Assembly: GCA_963281255.1 (NCBI GenBank)
Contig: OY725497.1
Coordinates: 3,402,968 to 3,466,967, forward strand
Reading direction: 5' to 3'
DNA length: 64,000 bases
DNA from: Aphrocallistes beatrix
Lineage: Eukaryota > Porifera > Hexactinellida > Sceptrulophora > Aphrocallistidae
The notes under the pieces are model-generated. The model searched no databases. It was not told the DNA's origin and saw only the letters and a program-made list of their open reading frames with translations. The position numbers were made by a program, and so were the translations under genes. Shown in pieces: positions 29,872 through 41,355 of this stretch (the first letter of the stretch is position 1; each line of letters opens with the position of its first letter).

Positions 29872-31095
29872 TCAGAAGAACTTGATGCAATGGTCCGTAG
29901 AGCGGACTGCTACAATGATAGTGTCTCCATTCAGAGCTAATCCAGTACACTGCCCGATCGCCTCAGTGCCAGGAGCCCCCTTTCCTATCTTATGAACCAA
30001 GTCTCCTGTAGGTGAGAGTATTTGGATGTTTTCACCGCCGTAGTCTGTCACAAGCATATTTCCGTCTCTATCGAAACACATCTGCCCCGTGTTATCCATT
30101 CCGCTCGGTGAAGCTCGTAGGAAATCTCCTACAACCGTAAAAACGTGTAAATTGTTCTTCTTGTTTCTGTCAATAACATAAAGCTCACTCTTGTAAACTT
30201 CTAGCGTTTTTGGTTCTTGCAACCTTCCAACGCCTATTGCGCGCTTGAAATTGAGATTCGTATCAAATACAGACACTTTATGGTTCAATATCTCAGCTAC
30301 AAAAACTTCTTTGTTGAAGACTTGAATACTCAGTGGAATATTCAACTTGATTGCTGCGCTGGTTTGCTTGACTAGCAAATAATCTCTACTATTCTCGAAC
30401 TTAAATACCGAATTGGTTCTAACATCTGTAACATAGTAATATTCCCCATCAGTAGCAATACCACATGGAGCTTTTAGCACATTCTGACCGAATTGAGAAA
30501 TATACTTCCCTTCCTCGTCAAATATTTGCACACACTGATGAAACAAGTCCACTACGAACAGCGTCTTGTTAACTGAATCGAAGTGTATTCTCTGAGGATT
30601 ATTCAATTCTCCTTCAGAGCTACCTTTGAGGCCGAAAGATTTGAAAGATTTTATTTTATTTTTGTACTCGATGGGATTCTTTTTTGAAGGTTCTCTATCT
30701 GCAACTAAAGTTCCTAGCAGACTTATTTCACTGAGCAAATCATACTTGCATGAATATACAAATTCTGGTATGGGAGTTAACACCGATTTTAAAGATTGAA
30801 TGTTCTCTTCGATCGGAATTAAAGATTTTTAAAAAATTTCTACAGCTAGGTTCTCTCGTAACCCCGTCTCCTCCATGGTCCTAACCAAATTCTCTAATTC
30901 TGAGATGGAATTCTGGACAGATTTATTTTGGGCTTCGAATGCCAATCTTTGATTTTCCAATTCTTTCAACAGTTGGTTCCTTCTTTTATTCGCATTCCAT
31001 ATGATCTTGTCGAATGTTTCATTGATTAGAAGTGCAATATTACTCCACACCTTGACAGCTGATTCATCAGGTAGTGAAGTCGCCATCGTACACAA
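29872..31095 (-). CDS. Coiled-coil and NHL-repeat protein with an in-frame stop (possible pseudogene)
   Basis: The frame from an ATG at 31095 (or 31086) runs 88 codons to TAA at 30831-30829, then continues in the same frame for 15 codons into a 303-codon stretch ending at 29872. The N-terminal part is a coiled coil with RRNQLLKELE and ELENLVRTMEETG, as in TRIM/B-box proteins but without RING or B-box. The C-terminal part holds about six NHL repeats forming a beta-propeller, for example NPQRIHFDSVNKTLFVVDL, APCGIATDGEYYYVTDV and GQMCFDRDGNMLVTDYGG. The stop lies in a TTTTTTAAAAA run. I find no intron that removes it without shifting frame. It may be a fresh nonsense mutation, a sequencing error or readthrough. 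Confidence 0.75.
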
Positions 31096-33839
31096 TATAA
31101 TATAAACCCTACTACGCTGAGATCAAGTTCGAGAATATCACAGTCAAAGTATGCATTCGGAATTTAAGAAGACTAGTTTTGGTTATTTTGGAGTTATTAA
31201 TTAATTAAGTACAATTTGTCACGTTTTGAGAGGTGTAAAAATAGCAATAATGGATGATCATTACCCCAGATACAAACTGCAGGCCCCAACAGGCCTGAAT
31301 GCTATTTGGGCCGAGCCCGAACGGGCCTTATTCAGGTCGGCATTTAGTTACATTGAGACTACCTGTCATGCCAGGCCAGATAGAAAGATATCTTCTTGGT
31401 GCAAACTTGAAATTATATATTTGCATTATAAAATAATCGAATTTCATTGGTCAGCACAATTTGTCACCTATCTCAGCGAGGTGTGAACATTTCGCTTAGT
31501 TCTTCGAACTCCCTTAGATTCATTATAAATTACCTGTGTGCCAAATTTCACGTTTCTAGCACTTCCCAGTTCCTCAATCAATTTGTACAAACAAACAAAC
31601 AAAAAACCATTGCGTTTTAATATATAAGATATATACATTTTAATTCAAGGAGGTACCATAGCTTTTATTATTATTATTAAGGTCAATTTCTCTGTCTTGC
31701 TTGACCAGACATCATTTAGGGTTCTTTGGATACTGTAGATGTGTTGCGCGTTATTTTGAGACCTAGTTACCGATGTTATTTATCCATTGGTCTCAACAAC
31801 ACACAACTGACCAACTTTTAACCATTTAGCCACAATTCATTATTTGTCGTAACGTAACGTGGTGTTACCATCACAACTGTTATTCAATCTACTCTCAATT
31901 GTTTTAAATTAGACAACTAATTAGGCTCTAAAATCACTAGTTAGCGGTACAAAAGTATGCCTATATAATCCAGAGAATTTTAGATAATACTTAGTCAATG
32001 ATTACAAATTAAATGCGCCAATTGTGTTGGGTGAACTGAAGCTGGGTTAGCTACAGATACTCCCTGTCTCCCTCACACATCCATTCAGTGGTACCACCTC
32101 CAATTGCTCTATGAGAAAATTGCTACCGGTACTTTTAATATTACTATTTACCTGTCCACTTTTTGTTACAACTTTTGGAAATCATTTACAGAGACTTAGT
32201 GGAGTTGAAAACACAGCTTGAATTACACTTGAGTCTGGATAGCCATGGCAATCGATGTATGCCCATTGTGATTTGGTATAATCTAAATAGGATACGTCAG
32301 ATTCACCAAAAAGGATTTAGGAATTGAATATTGATCGAACCAGACTCTAACTTCTATTCTCAAAATTGATCTCAAATATCAGATCCAAGAGAAAAGACCC
32401 GACATTCGAACTTGCTCTTTCTTCCTAAACCGAAACCATCGTACTATTTACAGACAGTTGCACAGTTCTTTGCATATTTCAAATTCAGCTCTGGATTCAA
32501 TAGTGGCTATTTCAGCTTTTAACACTATTCAAGAAGTGCTGCATTTCTGAGAGTTCTACAGTATGCCTAGACCTCCCTACAGGACCTGAGCATTGAAGGG
32601 AGTGTGGTTATGGGGCAAATAGCGCTAACATGCTGAATTATCAGAGCTGTGTCTTCAAAGGGAAATACACCTGCTGAAGTAGTAGAACCTAGAGGCGGAT
32701 GTCAACTCTTATTCTTTGAACTTTTCGCGATTCAATACAATCAGAATATAATTAAATGTGGGAATACGGATTTAAACCGAAGTAGGAATTTTACCAAAGC
32801 AAATAAACCTTCACGCCCGAAAAAGTAACGCACTACAGTGCTATAAAAATTACCAATATTTTACAATCAGAAATTTTCAATTTCGTAATCTGTTGGTTAA
32901 ACTCAAATTCGTATAACCAGTTGGTCGAATTCCTACTTTAGTATAGCCGATTTCTTTTCCCATCAAATACTTAATTGTTCTGTTTTATCTAAATAATATA
33001 AAATTTGTGGTATTCAAATTCTTTTAAATATCTACTACAGTATATCTGCTAAGTTTGTAGTGTGTAGACTCCAAAATGAAAAGTGAAGATTGGAGGTTTC
33101 GTGTAATAAATTACAAATGAAACGATGCTAAACAAGAATAATCTTTAGAACTACTATTTTCCAGGCTAAATCTTCAAATGACCTCACTTGCAGTCAGAGG
33201 CGTAGTAAACTGAATTTTAGGGTGCGGCACAAAATTATTGGGTCGAGGCCTTGGCGCGTGTCCCGCACCCTCGCTACGCCTCTGCTAGCAGCTAAAAATA
33301 ATATTCTAATCTTTACGGAATATTGCAATGAATACGAGTATATATTGCTTTCTAGTCTAAAGTATATTAATCTAGTTAATCAATTTTATTTCAATTTCAA
33401 ATTAAGAATTCAATATTCAGGCACAGGAAAACCTGGTTTCACAAGGAACGTTGCCAGGATTTTTCATCTAGGAGGCAGAGGGAATAATATATAGATACAT
33501 ATCCGGAGACATACGTACAATTTAGGAGTTTATAACAGCTAACTAGAACTCATATATCTGACAATAAACGAAAACCTTATTCTCATAGATTGACTACAAG
33601 TAGTACTTTATTTCGCAAGAAAAATTACCAGGGGGAGCATTGCCCCAGGAATTTTTAAGGGTTATTAGATATTCGTTCCGATATCCAATCTTCCATTATC
33701 TACCGAAGAGAGCTGAGCACAGTAAGGAAGTTCAATTCATATAATTCGAATTCAATATCTAGACAAAGGGATATTTTAATTTACAACACTGATAATGAGC
33801 AAACACAAACACAAACAGCATAGTGAGGAGCCAATCTCT
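31096..33839. other. 2.7-kb intergenic region with transposon remnants
   Basis: No exon or RNA gene is recognisable. About 31470-31632 is a minus-strand Helitron-like 5' part: TATATATTAAAACGC at its outer end, then TTTGTTTGTTTGTACAAATT and the AGCGAAATGTTCACACCTCG motif seen in the 11395-13052 cluster. Near 31282-31345 is a small GGCC-rich inverted repeat. A hAT-like MITE lies at 33195-33284. The 31700-33180 stretch is AT-rich with nothing I can name. Confidence 0.5.
33195..33284. mobile_element. Short hAT-like MITE
   Basis: The ends CAGAGGCGTAG and CTACGCCTCTG are exact complements about 68 bp apart. The GGGTGCGGCACAAAATTATT interior also occurs near 28816. A clear 8-bp target duplication is not visible, so the superfamily is only suggested by the CAG ends. 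Confidence 0.55.
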
Positions 33840-34793
33840 TTAGGAGAGTGCAGAGAGAGTAGATCTGAAGGTGTCTAGCCTCTTTTTGACACTCTCTAGT
33901 TCTGTCTTCATGGAGTTGTACTCAGCCACGCTGAAGTTCTGCTTCCGAGCTGCTCGGTAGAAGTTGAGATAGAAAATGCGGCTCCTGGCGTCTGGATAGG
34001 AAGGGTCCTGCCGACTGAGGACAAAGTAGGTGTAGAAGAGGATGCTGGTGGAAAATGTGATGATGTAAGAGAAGGGCTCCACGATGTCCCACGAGAGAAC
34101 GAACCAGGTCAGGTACCCCACCAGGCCTGCATTCATACCCATCACCCCCAATCCTCCCCAGATGCACGCGTGTGTGTACCTCCAGGCTTTCTGTTCAAGT
34201 TGCGTCTTTGCTTCCTCGAAGGGGCGGAGCTGTTCGTTCAGAACTTCAGCTCGTGACTTCAGCTCCTGTTCCAGCTGCAGCTGATGTCTGTCTACGTTGA
34301 GAGACACGTACAGCCTATGAATCGCGTTCTTCACTTCTCCCAACTCTCCCTTCAATCTCGTGCCCGCATCGGTTCCAGGTATCAATGCTAGCTGATCGGA
34401 GACATTGACACGGTAATGCTTGTCGTTCAGCTGTAGATCGAAGTTACCACACAGTAACTGCCTCACGGGAGAGGAGAGTGCCAGTCTATCCCCTTCAGGT
34501 GTCAACAGCTCCACTTGCTCTAGTCCAGGATCCTCTTGTTTGATGTGAGAGACCACGCTACCCACCGTATCAGTGACCGGGTTCAAATGGAGCAGAACAG
34601 TCCCCTGTCTCGAGGCGAGCGGTAGCTTGAAGCAGGGGTACCCGTCTCTGAGCTGAAGCTCGATGTTGTCGCTGAATCCCTGCCAGTTCTTCCCGGACAG
34701 CTGTCTGGGTCTCAAAGCAAAGGAAGGAATCGATCGCGTGAAGAGTGAGTAGGGAGCATTGGCGTAAGAACGGATCGCTCGTAAAGCATACAT
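33840..34793 (-). CDS. MCU: Mitochondrial calcium uniporter pore subunit
   Basis: Forms the tetrameric calcium channel of the inner mitochondrial membrane with EMRE and MICU subunits. It has 317 residues in one exon (human 351). The N terminus is basic and aromatic with an arginine-rich stretch (LRPRQLSG near 27-34), fitting a mitochondrial presequence. A matrix beta-grasp-like domain runs about 45-140 and a coiled coil about 145-205. Helix TM1 spans about 209-233, then the selectivity-filter segment WDIVEP (235-240), then TM2 about 241-259. The acidic residues Asp236 and Glu239 are present, but the usual DIME methionine is valine. A C-terminal coiled coil (VKKRLDTFRSTL) ends the protein. Confidence 0.95.
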   Translation of the reverse strand: MYALRAIRSYANAPYSLFTRSIPSFALRPRQLSGKNWQGFSDNIELQLRDGYPCFKLPLASRQGTVLLHLNPVTDTVGSVVSHIKQEDPGLEQVELLTPEGDRLALSSPVRQLLCGNFDLQLNDKHYRVNVSDQLALIPGTDAGTRLKGELGEVKNAIHRLYVSLNVDRHQLQLEQELKSRAEVLNEQLRPFEEAKTQLEQKAWRYTHACIWGGLGVMGMNAGLVGYLTWFVLSWDIVEPFSYIITFSTSILFYTYFVLSRQDPSYPDARSRIFYLNFYRAARKQNFSVAEYNSMKTELESVKKRLDTFRSTLSALS

Positions 34794-35745
34794 GGGAGCT
34801 ATTCAGTAGAAGTACATATGTTAAGATATTTCAATGGATCAATAGAACAAAGTGTATTCGGTGTTTCCGCCAACCGCATATTTTTAAAATTTCACTTGCC
34901 CCAAACCTCGAAACGGTTGTGGAATGCTATAATTGCAATTTAACATATTCTATACACTGAGGTGACAAGGGTTTAGTCTAGATAATGCATTCTATTAATT
35001 AAATTTATATTTTCACGTTTGACGTTTCCCTCAGAAAATAACAATACTAACTACATTAAAAGGCTAGCTTACTTCAAATGCTATTTGGGAACCAGCAGAA
35101 AACACATTTTACTGCAATTTTGGTGTCCTTGAAAGATCATAATCACAATAGCAAAAATACTTCACAAAACCTGGGGCAGATAATGTTACTAATTATCAGA
35201 CAAAAAGTTTACATTTGAAATGTAAACGCGCCATCCCTAATATCAAAAAATGTCTTACCAGCCATTGGCAGCCGATCTGCTGTTCCGTTCAGATGTAGAC
35301 GCACAAATAATGGAATCCTCCTGCGTGACACAAAGTCAGCAAAACCGATACTGAAGGCATGGCAGTTTTCAAATAACTTCCTTTTGCTGCTTTACCAAGC
35401 CTATGTTTCTCACATGTACATTCCTATGCAATGCCTTTTCCTCGAATTTTTAGCTGTAAAAATTTGAACTGTTAGATGTGTTATATGAAGTGAGCGATCC
35501 ATCATACAATATACTAATACAAGATATATCGTATATCAGCATTGCATTCTATACAATGTATAGAAGTGTTTAGAATTGAAGTAAATGGTATTTTTTTCTG
35601 CCATGAAATTGATACTTGTAATGAATACTTATAATATATTCATAAGAAACATCTTATAATAGAGGTAAGAAGTCTACTTTCTCAAACTTTCATAATAAGC
35701 ATTTAGGAAAATAGAAATTCACTCAAACTTCTAAGAGCTCTTGCG
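34794..35745. other. Divergent spacer between MCU (-) and the membrane-protein gene (+)
   Basis: About 950 bp of AT-rich DNA that must contain both promoters. I see no transposon ends, RNA gene or clear core-promoter element. Confidence 0.5.
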
Positions 35746-37938
35746 ATGATTTCCATTTGGGACATGATTATAGGAGGAGGCTATCCTGAGGGTGCACCCT
35801 ATTTTATAATCGGAATATGTATATTCGTCATATCAATAATTATAGCTTTATTCACGCTACCATTCTTGATCTATACTTTGGACAAATATTACCGGCTATT
35901 CAAGAAAATACCATTAGGCCCGAATGGAAATATAAAAAAAGAAAAGCAACATGAATTCGATTACGATAGAATCATTATGATATTCCTAATTTCGGACATA
36001 TTTGTCCTTCTATTGACTATCATCATGTCAGCTCACGGCATCTACTTTCTCTCTGACATGCTTCAATACCACGATTATTTGTACAAATTTACAGCCAAAT
36101 CTAATAATAAAAAGTCCTACGTATACGTCTTTCCAACTCCACATTATATTGTGTATGTGCTCCAAGCCTTGTTCGAAGCGGGACAGGAAAACTTGTTCTT
36201 TTGGGGATTCCTCTTTCTAGCCAACTATATTTGCAAACTGATCAACAAGCCATTCTACTTCAAAACATTTACATTTATTTTGTTTATCCGCGTTGCTTTG
36301 GCGTTTGTATATAATTTTAATTTATGGGAACTTCTGGTATACAGCCGAGCTCAGGAAAATTTAAATCTGGAAGCGATTGGCCTGGCAGCACATCCTTTCC
36401 ATACTTTTGCAAAATCAAATAGAGCATTTTGGTTGATATACAGTTTGATAGTTTTCACTCCCTTCGCGGTGTACCTACATCGGTTAGTGTCACGAAGACT
36501 TAATGATTTAACTAATGAAGATGCGAATCTTATTGGCGACCATCAGTCAGATGATTCAGAAGATGATGATCAAGTTGATTTCAATCAAGATCCCAATGTG
36601 AATGATGAAAAAACTCAAATTAAACTCGTCAAGAGGTATTTATGGTTGTATATCGTATTCCTGGTTGTAAATTTGCTAGTCGCCATCCTTGAATGCCATT
36701 TTCCAAATTTTGCAATCCAACTTGCTGGAAATCATGAAAATGAAGTCGAAACTGTCACGGAATCAATCATCGCTCTTTCAGCTCTTAGTGACATCCTCTC
36801 ATTCATACCGTCATTCATATTTTTATTCTTTATTACAATTCTTGGGTATAAAACAGCTAAGAATATTGTAGGAGAGCAAGACCAAGACGAAGACATGCCT
36901 GAACAAAAGTACAAAAGATTCTTGAAGATAGAAACGTACAAGAGATTCTTCATGGTAGGAGCGTACAAGAGATTCTTGATGATAGGAACGATTATTTTTC
37001 TGTTTTCGTTTTGCTGTACGGGTATGATCGGCTATCTGCGATTCAGTGCAGGCAACTTTTTCCAAGTAATATTAATGCCAGGTGATTTTATCAAACTTGA
37101 CAAGAGCAAACACACGCCATACTCATCTTTTTATGAAACATGTGATACTCTTGAATACTCAAGAACAGCGCCCTATTTATTGACAAAATTCGACTTGATG
37201 AGTTTGTTTTACAGACCTGAGTATTATTTATATGGAAATCACTGTCCAAATTCAACAGGACTTGGTTTCTACAATGGTTGGTACCAGGACCCAGCTGAAT
37301 TCGCAGAACAAATCGAAATCCTATTTCCTGACAATATACCTATAATGTGGTTCCCAGCTGGGACAAATTTTTCTAATTTCACAATCATTTCCAACTCAAA
37401 GGTATCCAACAATATTGAGGATTGGCCGTTAAATTTCTCATACATCCATTACCCCTACCCTTGCTATAAAGACGATAATAGCGATACACCCAACACGGGA
37501 TTGCAAATCATATGCTCAAATTATAATCAACTGAAAAAAAATCCATTATATCTTCCTTGTAACACCCCAAATACAACTAATTCCTGTTGTTTAGAACAAG
37601 ATTCAATCATTTTAGACGAAATCGAAAACAGTGGAAACACCAGAAATCAATTCAGCTTCATAGCCACGAGACCTAATCACAAAGGAAAAGGGAATAATCT
37701 TTTTGATGAAATTGTCAAAGGTAAGCCATTAAACGAAGTACCAGTATCTTTCATATCACTAAAATATCACCCCAACACGGAAGATTATGACGACAATCAC
37801 TGTACTTTCTTCATCATCTGTCGAAACAGCAGGTTGTGGGCATCGCTGATTTTAGTGGGCATATTCCTATCCATTACCGTCTACCTGTGTTTAAGCATAA
37901 TCATCATCTCCAAGCTGCTATCTCCATATTTTATCTAA
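35746..37938 (+). CDS. Unrecognised multi-pass membrane protein, 730 residues
   Basis: I do not recognise the family. One exon with the ATG at 35746. Hydrophobic helices lie near residues 20-44, 76-97, 148-166, 172-192, 226-246, 298-316, 345-367, 401-420 and 700-724. An acidic cytosolic-type loop (DHQSDDSEDDDQVDFNQD) falls between the fifth and sixth. A large segment of about 270 residues (425-695) has cysteines and many N-glycosylation sites (NSTG, NFSN, NFSY, NTTN), so it is probably extracellular. Just before the eighth helix YKRF occurs three times in 9-10-residue spacing (KYKRFLKIE, TYKRFFMVG, AYKRFLMIG), mirrored in the DNA. Codon use is strongly AT-rich. It may be a receptor-like or transporter-like lineage-specific protein. 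Confidence 0.8.
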   Translation: MISIWDMIIGGGYPEGAPYFIIGICIFVISIIIALFTLPFLIYTLDKYYRLFKKIPLGPNGNIKKEKQHEFDYDRIIMIFLISDIFVLLLTIIMSAHGIYFLSDMLQYHDYLYKFTAKSNNKKSYVYVFPTPHYIVYVLQALFEAGQENLFFWGFLFLANYICKLINKPFYFKTFTFILFIRVALAFVYNFNLWELLVYSRAQENLNLEAIGLAAHPFHTFAKSNRAFWLIYSLIVFTPFAVYLHRLVSRRLNDLTNEDANLIGDHQSDDSEDDDQVDFNQDPNVNDEKTQIKLVKRYLWLYIVFLVVNLLVAILECHFPNFAIQLAGNHENEVETVTESIIALSALSDILSFIPSFIFLFFITILGYKTAKNIVGEQDQDEDMPEQKYKRFLKIETYKRFFMVGAYKRFLMIGTIIFLFSFCCTGMIGYLRFSAGNFFQVILMPGDFIKLDKSKHTPYSSFYETCDTLEYSRTAPYLLTKFDLMSLFYRPEYYLYGNHCPNSTGLGFYNGWYQDPAEFAEQIEILFPDNIPIMWFPAGTNFSNFTIISNSKVSNNIEDWPLNFSYIHYPYPCYKDDNSDTPNTGLQIICSNYNQLKKNPLYLPCNTPNTTNSCCLEQDSIILDEIENSGNTRNQFSFIATRPNHKGKGNNLFDEIVKGKPLNEVPVSFISLKYHPNTEDYDDNHCTFFIICRNSRLWASLILVGIFLSITVYLCLSIIIISKLLSPYFI

Positions 37939-38577
37939 TTACTATCTACATATTACTGTGAACTGGTGTGGATAAGTTAACATTGTGTTTATCATTAATA
38001 TGATATCTCCAGAAAGCCTCTCCCCCTGTTATTAATAATGTTATTTGTATTCTGTTCATTGATTGCGTTTCTATTAGTATCGTTTTGAAGTGACCATGTA
38101 AATACTTTAAATAATAATGTATTTATACCAGTCTATACGTTTTATACGCGTTTGAACGTGTTTCAATCGCGTTTTGTTAATAATGACTGCAATAGCAAAG
38201 AAATGACATTTAGCAGTTCTCAGGTTCACAATAAGCGACCCTTATTGAATAATTAATATGATTTTACTATTGAATGCGGATGGCAGTAAAGAGGTGCACG
38301 AAGGGTGACTTAGGTGGACACAAAGTGTCCGAAACCTGCGCTGCTCAAGCTAGCTTGTTTGTATAATTTAATAACTCAGACGAAATGTAGTTCAAGTTAC
38401 CAACCGCAATTGTCGTCAATTGATTTCTTAATTCACCATGAAAGGTTTAGATTTCATCGCATAGGTGTATATAGACAGTACTTTGTACTCGAGTATTGAA
38501 AAGAATAATTAGACGATCGACGAGTTCATAAATTCAATGCAACAAATCTGTGTTTGATTACGACCAAATTAGGCAAT
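37939..38577. other. Spacer with a degraded Helitron-like 3' end
   Basis: Near 38294-38361 the sequence GTGGACACAAAGTGTCC followed by GCTCAAGCTAGCTTGTTT resembles the GC-rich terminus seen elsewhere in the window. The rest is AT-rich and includes the 5' flank of the sulfotransferase gene. Confidence 0.45.
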
Positions 38578-39525
38578 ATGAGAAAAAGCAATTTGGTCCT
38601 TCATCTAATAATCTTAATTGGAATTTCTTTCATCATAGTTGCGGTGCAAATGACAGAACGAAAAGCAATCTTAGCTTTACAAGAAGAGATAGAGCAATTT
38701 CATTCAGTACTCGTGATAGAGGAAAACCGAATTACTAAAAACATTGCAACAATGACCAAAAAATCCGATCCTCTGAGGCAGAAATCAAATAAAAAATGTC
38801 CTATAATTCCTGGATACAGAAATAACAGTGAAGAAGAATCACTCGTGGCTATGGCTAGCTTCCCCGGGACTGGAAACACTTGGTTGAGATATTCACTGGA
38901 ACAATATACGGGCATTCTAACCGGGTCCTTGTACAACGACTCTGTCCTGAGGGAGGAACTAAGGGGGGAAGGTATCAGTGATGGGAGAGTATCAGCTATT
39001 AAGATGCATGGCTTTTCGCACAGTAAGGAAAAGCTATTTGAATTCGATCCTGTCCTTAACTGTAGTTTCAAAAAGGCGATCATTTTAATGCGACATCCAA
39101 AAGAAGCTATCATCGCAGAAACCAATCGCCGATTCACTGAGCCAGAACACACGGGGGTAATCCGAAGAGGGCGTTGGAAAAGTAAAATAGTGCAGGACTA
39201 TATTATCTCACTATTGGATAAGTGGAGCAGATTCATGTTGCACTGGTTCGTAACATTCACAGGGCCTAAACACATTGTCTTGTACGAAAACTTGAAAAAC
39301 GATTTGCTCAATGAGATTAGGAAGGTTGCTAACTTCTTGGAGCTCCCTCCAATTCCTGAAGGTGTTGAGTGTCTGAAGTGGAACAGAGATGGGAAGTTCA
39401 AACGGAAGCCTATGGCATGGCAGGTATATCTAAGCCCAGAAGTCGAAGAAGCGCTAAGAATCGCATTTGTGAGGACAAAAAACATACTGGCAGAGAATAA
39501 GATCCAATATACTTTTGATAATTAG
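38578..39525 (+). CDS. WSCD-like sulfotransferase, type II membrane protein
   Basis: Golgi-type sulfotransferase-fold protein of 315 residues from the ATG at 38578; the frame upstream has no other ATG. A short cytosolic start is followed by a signal anchor (about 5-24, VLHLIILIGISFIIVAV), a stem rich in Lys and Glu, and the catalytic domain. The PAPS 5'-phosphosulfate loop is MASFPGTGNTWLRYSLEQYT (92-111). The 3'-phosphate-binding region is KKAIILMRHPKEAIIAETNR (165-184). This LASYPGSGNTWLR-like loop with the RHPKEA.IAE..RR block is typical of WSC-domain sulfotransferases, but no WSC domain is present. Intronless, converging on the rhodanese gene with 241 bp between stops. The substrate is unknown. 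Confidence 0.85.
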   Translation: MRKSNLVLHLIILIGISFIIVAVQMTERKAILALQEEIEQFHSVLVIEENRITKNIATMTKKSDPLRQKSNKKCPIIPGYRNNSEEESLVAMASFPGTGNTWLRYSLEQYTGILTGSLYNDSVLREELRGEGISDGRVSAIKMHGFSHSKEKLFEFDPVLNCSFKKAIILMRHPKEAIIAETNRRFTEPEHTGVIRRGRWKSKIVQDYIISLLDKWSRFMLHWFVTFTGPKHIVLYENLKNDLLNEIRKVANFLELPPIPEGVECLKWNRDGKFKRKPMAWQVYLSPEVEEALRIAFVRTKNILAENKIQYTFDN

Positions 39526-39766
39526 CTCTTTATTTGTTAAATTTATCTATCAAGCACGTCACTTACACAATGTTATTTTTAGAATATACATAATCTAGTT
39601 GTTTATCATCTTCTTCGACCGTCTATTTTAGAATATATATAATTTAAGTATTAAAAATAAAAAAATTTATAGCAAGGATTCCGCATTTAATATGGTTTCC
39701 CGCCCAGAATGACAAAAAGTGAACAATGATCTAACATTCAAAGATTCATACGAAAAATTGTTTATT

Positions 39767-40270
39767 TTATCTGATCTTCCATCCTTTCCATCCCTCGGCG
39801 TAGTGTCGTACGTTGGAGTATCCAGCTGAAGAAGCAATCTTCATGGCCTGTTTAGATCTCACTCCTGCGCGACACATGAAGACAATCTGCTCTCCAGACT
39901 TAGGCTTATCCACACCATACATTTCCATGAACTCCTCGTTGCTGTAATTCAAAGCAGTTTGAAGTGTGGCTAAGGGAATGGGGATGCTTTCTTCAATAAA
40001 GCCATCAGAAGCTAATTCTCCTGGCTCTCTCACGTCGATCAAACAGACAGCGCCAGATTTTAGTTTCACGGATAAATCTTCATAGGATACATCATAGACA
40101 TCTTGATGTGTACTATAAGTGACACTTAAACGATTGAAAATAGGTCTCCTATGAGTTGACCGAGTCTTGTTTCTATATCCATAAGTGGCATATGCTCGAA
40201 AGCTTAGTGGATACCATAACTTCAGACTGAACCTATAGGAATGTTGTAAATAATATCTAACCACAGACAT
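39767..40270 (-). CDS. Single-domain rhodanese (thiosulfate sulfurtransferase), probably mitochondrial
   Basis: 167 residues in one exon. The N-terminal 45 residues are basic, aromatic and free of acids until Asp57, as in a mitochondrial presequence. The rhodanese domain (about 58-165) begins VSYEDLSVKLKSGAVCLIDV and continues REPGELASDG. The active-site loop is CRAGVRSKQA with catalytic Cys133. The C terminus is HYAEGWKGWKIR, with the family's EGG-like turn changed to EGW. It resembles TSTD1/TSTD3 and insect Hsp67B2-type proteins, which move sulfane sulfur from persulfides to small thiols. The exact orthologue is not certain. Confidence 0.9.
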   Translation of the reverse strand: MSVVRYYLQHSYRFSLKLWYPLSFRAYATYGYRNKTRSTHRRPIFNRLSVTYSTHQDVYDVSYEDLSVKLKSGAVCLIDVREPGELASDGFIEESIPIPLATLQTALNYSNEEFMEMYGVDKPKSGEQIVFMCRAGVRSKQAMKIASSAGYSNVRHYAEGWKGWKIR

Positions 40271-41355
40271 ATACTGAATGTAGTAAGGTGTGTTGTAAAG
40301 GGCGTTTCTGGATTCGTGGAAGTAGAGATAGTTAATTAATGTTCAAATAATTCCAATAATAAATAAACGGAAATGTCAGGTATTACAGTGAAGCTGTCGA
40401 CAATATAAGATCAATGCATGTAATATCAAACAGCAATTCTACGTTTTGCATTAGGGATTTGGTGGATGAGGTCTTCTATGGATTTAGATGCTGAATTGAG
40501 TCATTGTGGCCTCGGGTGCCTCAGTCTCATATCTCCCATCCCTGTTTGCATTTCATATTCTTCCTCACACAAATAGGAACAATAATGTGCGTATTGTTAA
40601 GCAATAATGTGCGTATTGTTAAGTACGTAATCAACTGTTGTACGAAACAAAGGGGTTATGACCTACATTCAATGCATTGAGGTTGAACACTAAAGCAGGT
40701 TGTCACCATACCTACGTAAGTACACCAGTTCATATTTTAGCAATTAATGGATTAGTATGATATTGTGTCAGAAACTTGTGGAATTATCAAACAAGTGCTA
40801 AAATAGACTTCCTTTTTGCTAACAATAGTAATTTTGTTCCCCAACTTAAATCAAGTTAATTATACGTCTGATACTCGTACCTCAACTAAAGATATCATGT
40901 GAACTCTCACGAGGATATTACAGCCTCAACTAACTGCTGAGATATTTTGGTAAGGTACTTGTAAATACATGTGATTATACATATTATGACTCTCTAGATG
41001 GAGTAATGGAACCCCACAGCATATGAGAGGGTGATATTACGTATGAGTGAATCATTTAATATAGGAATGTATAAATTAATGTTGGTCTAAAAGCATCCAA
41101 CTTCACTAGAGCAATCATTTCATACAAAATAAATATATCAGAGTATGACAGTACGACTAACAAGAATGTGTGGAGTAAAATAATAATTCTAAGAGTAACT
41201 AAATAAAAAAGAGAGTACAAACATTCAGATGAGCAGCAAATCCGCTCGACAACACTGAACTACCACCAGTGAGGAGCTTTAAACAGAGAGTATATAAATA
41301 TAATGTCACTAGAACAAGAATACAGACTAGAGGTGTTGGGATCTGAAGGTGGCGA
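40271..41355. other. Intergenic spacer, rhodanese to ADF-H gene
   Basis: AT-rich. CAATAATGTGCGTATTGTTAAG occurs as two tandem copies near 40578-40622. No exon, RNA gene or transposon end was recognised. Confidence 0.5.

Noticed and set aside
38554..38577. Longer sulfotransferase start at a TTG codon
   Set aside because: Nuclear genes normally start at ATG; the first ATG in frame is 38578 and puts the signal anchor next to the N terminus.
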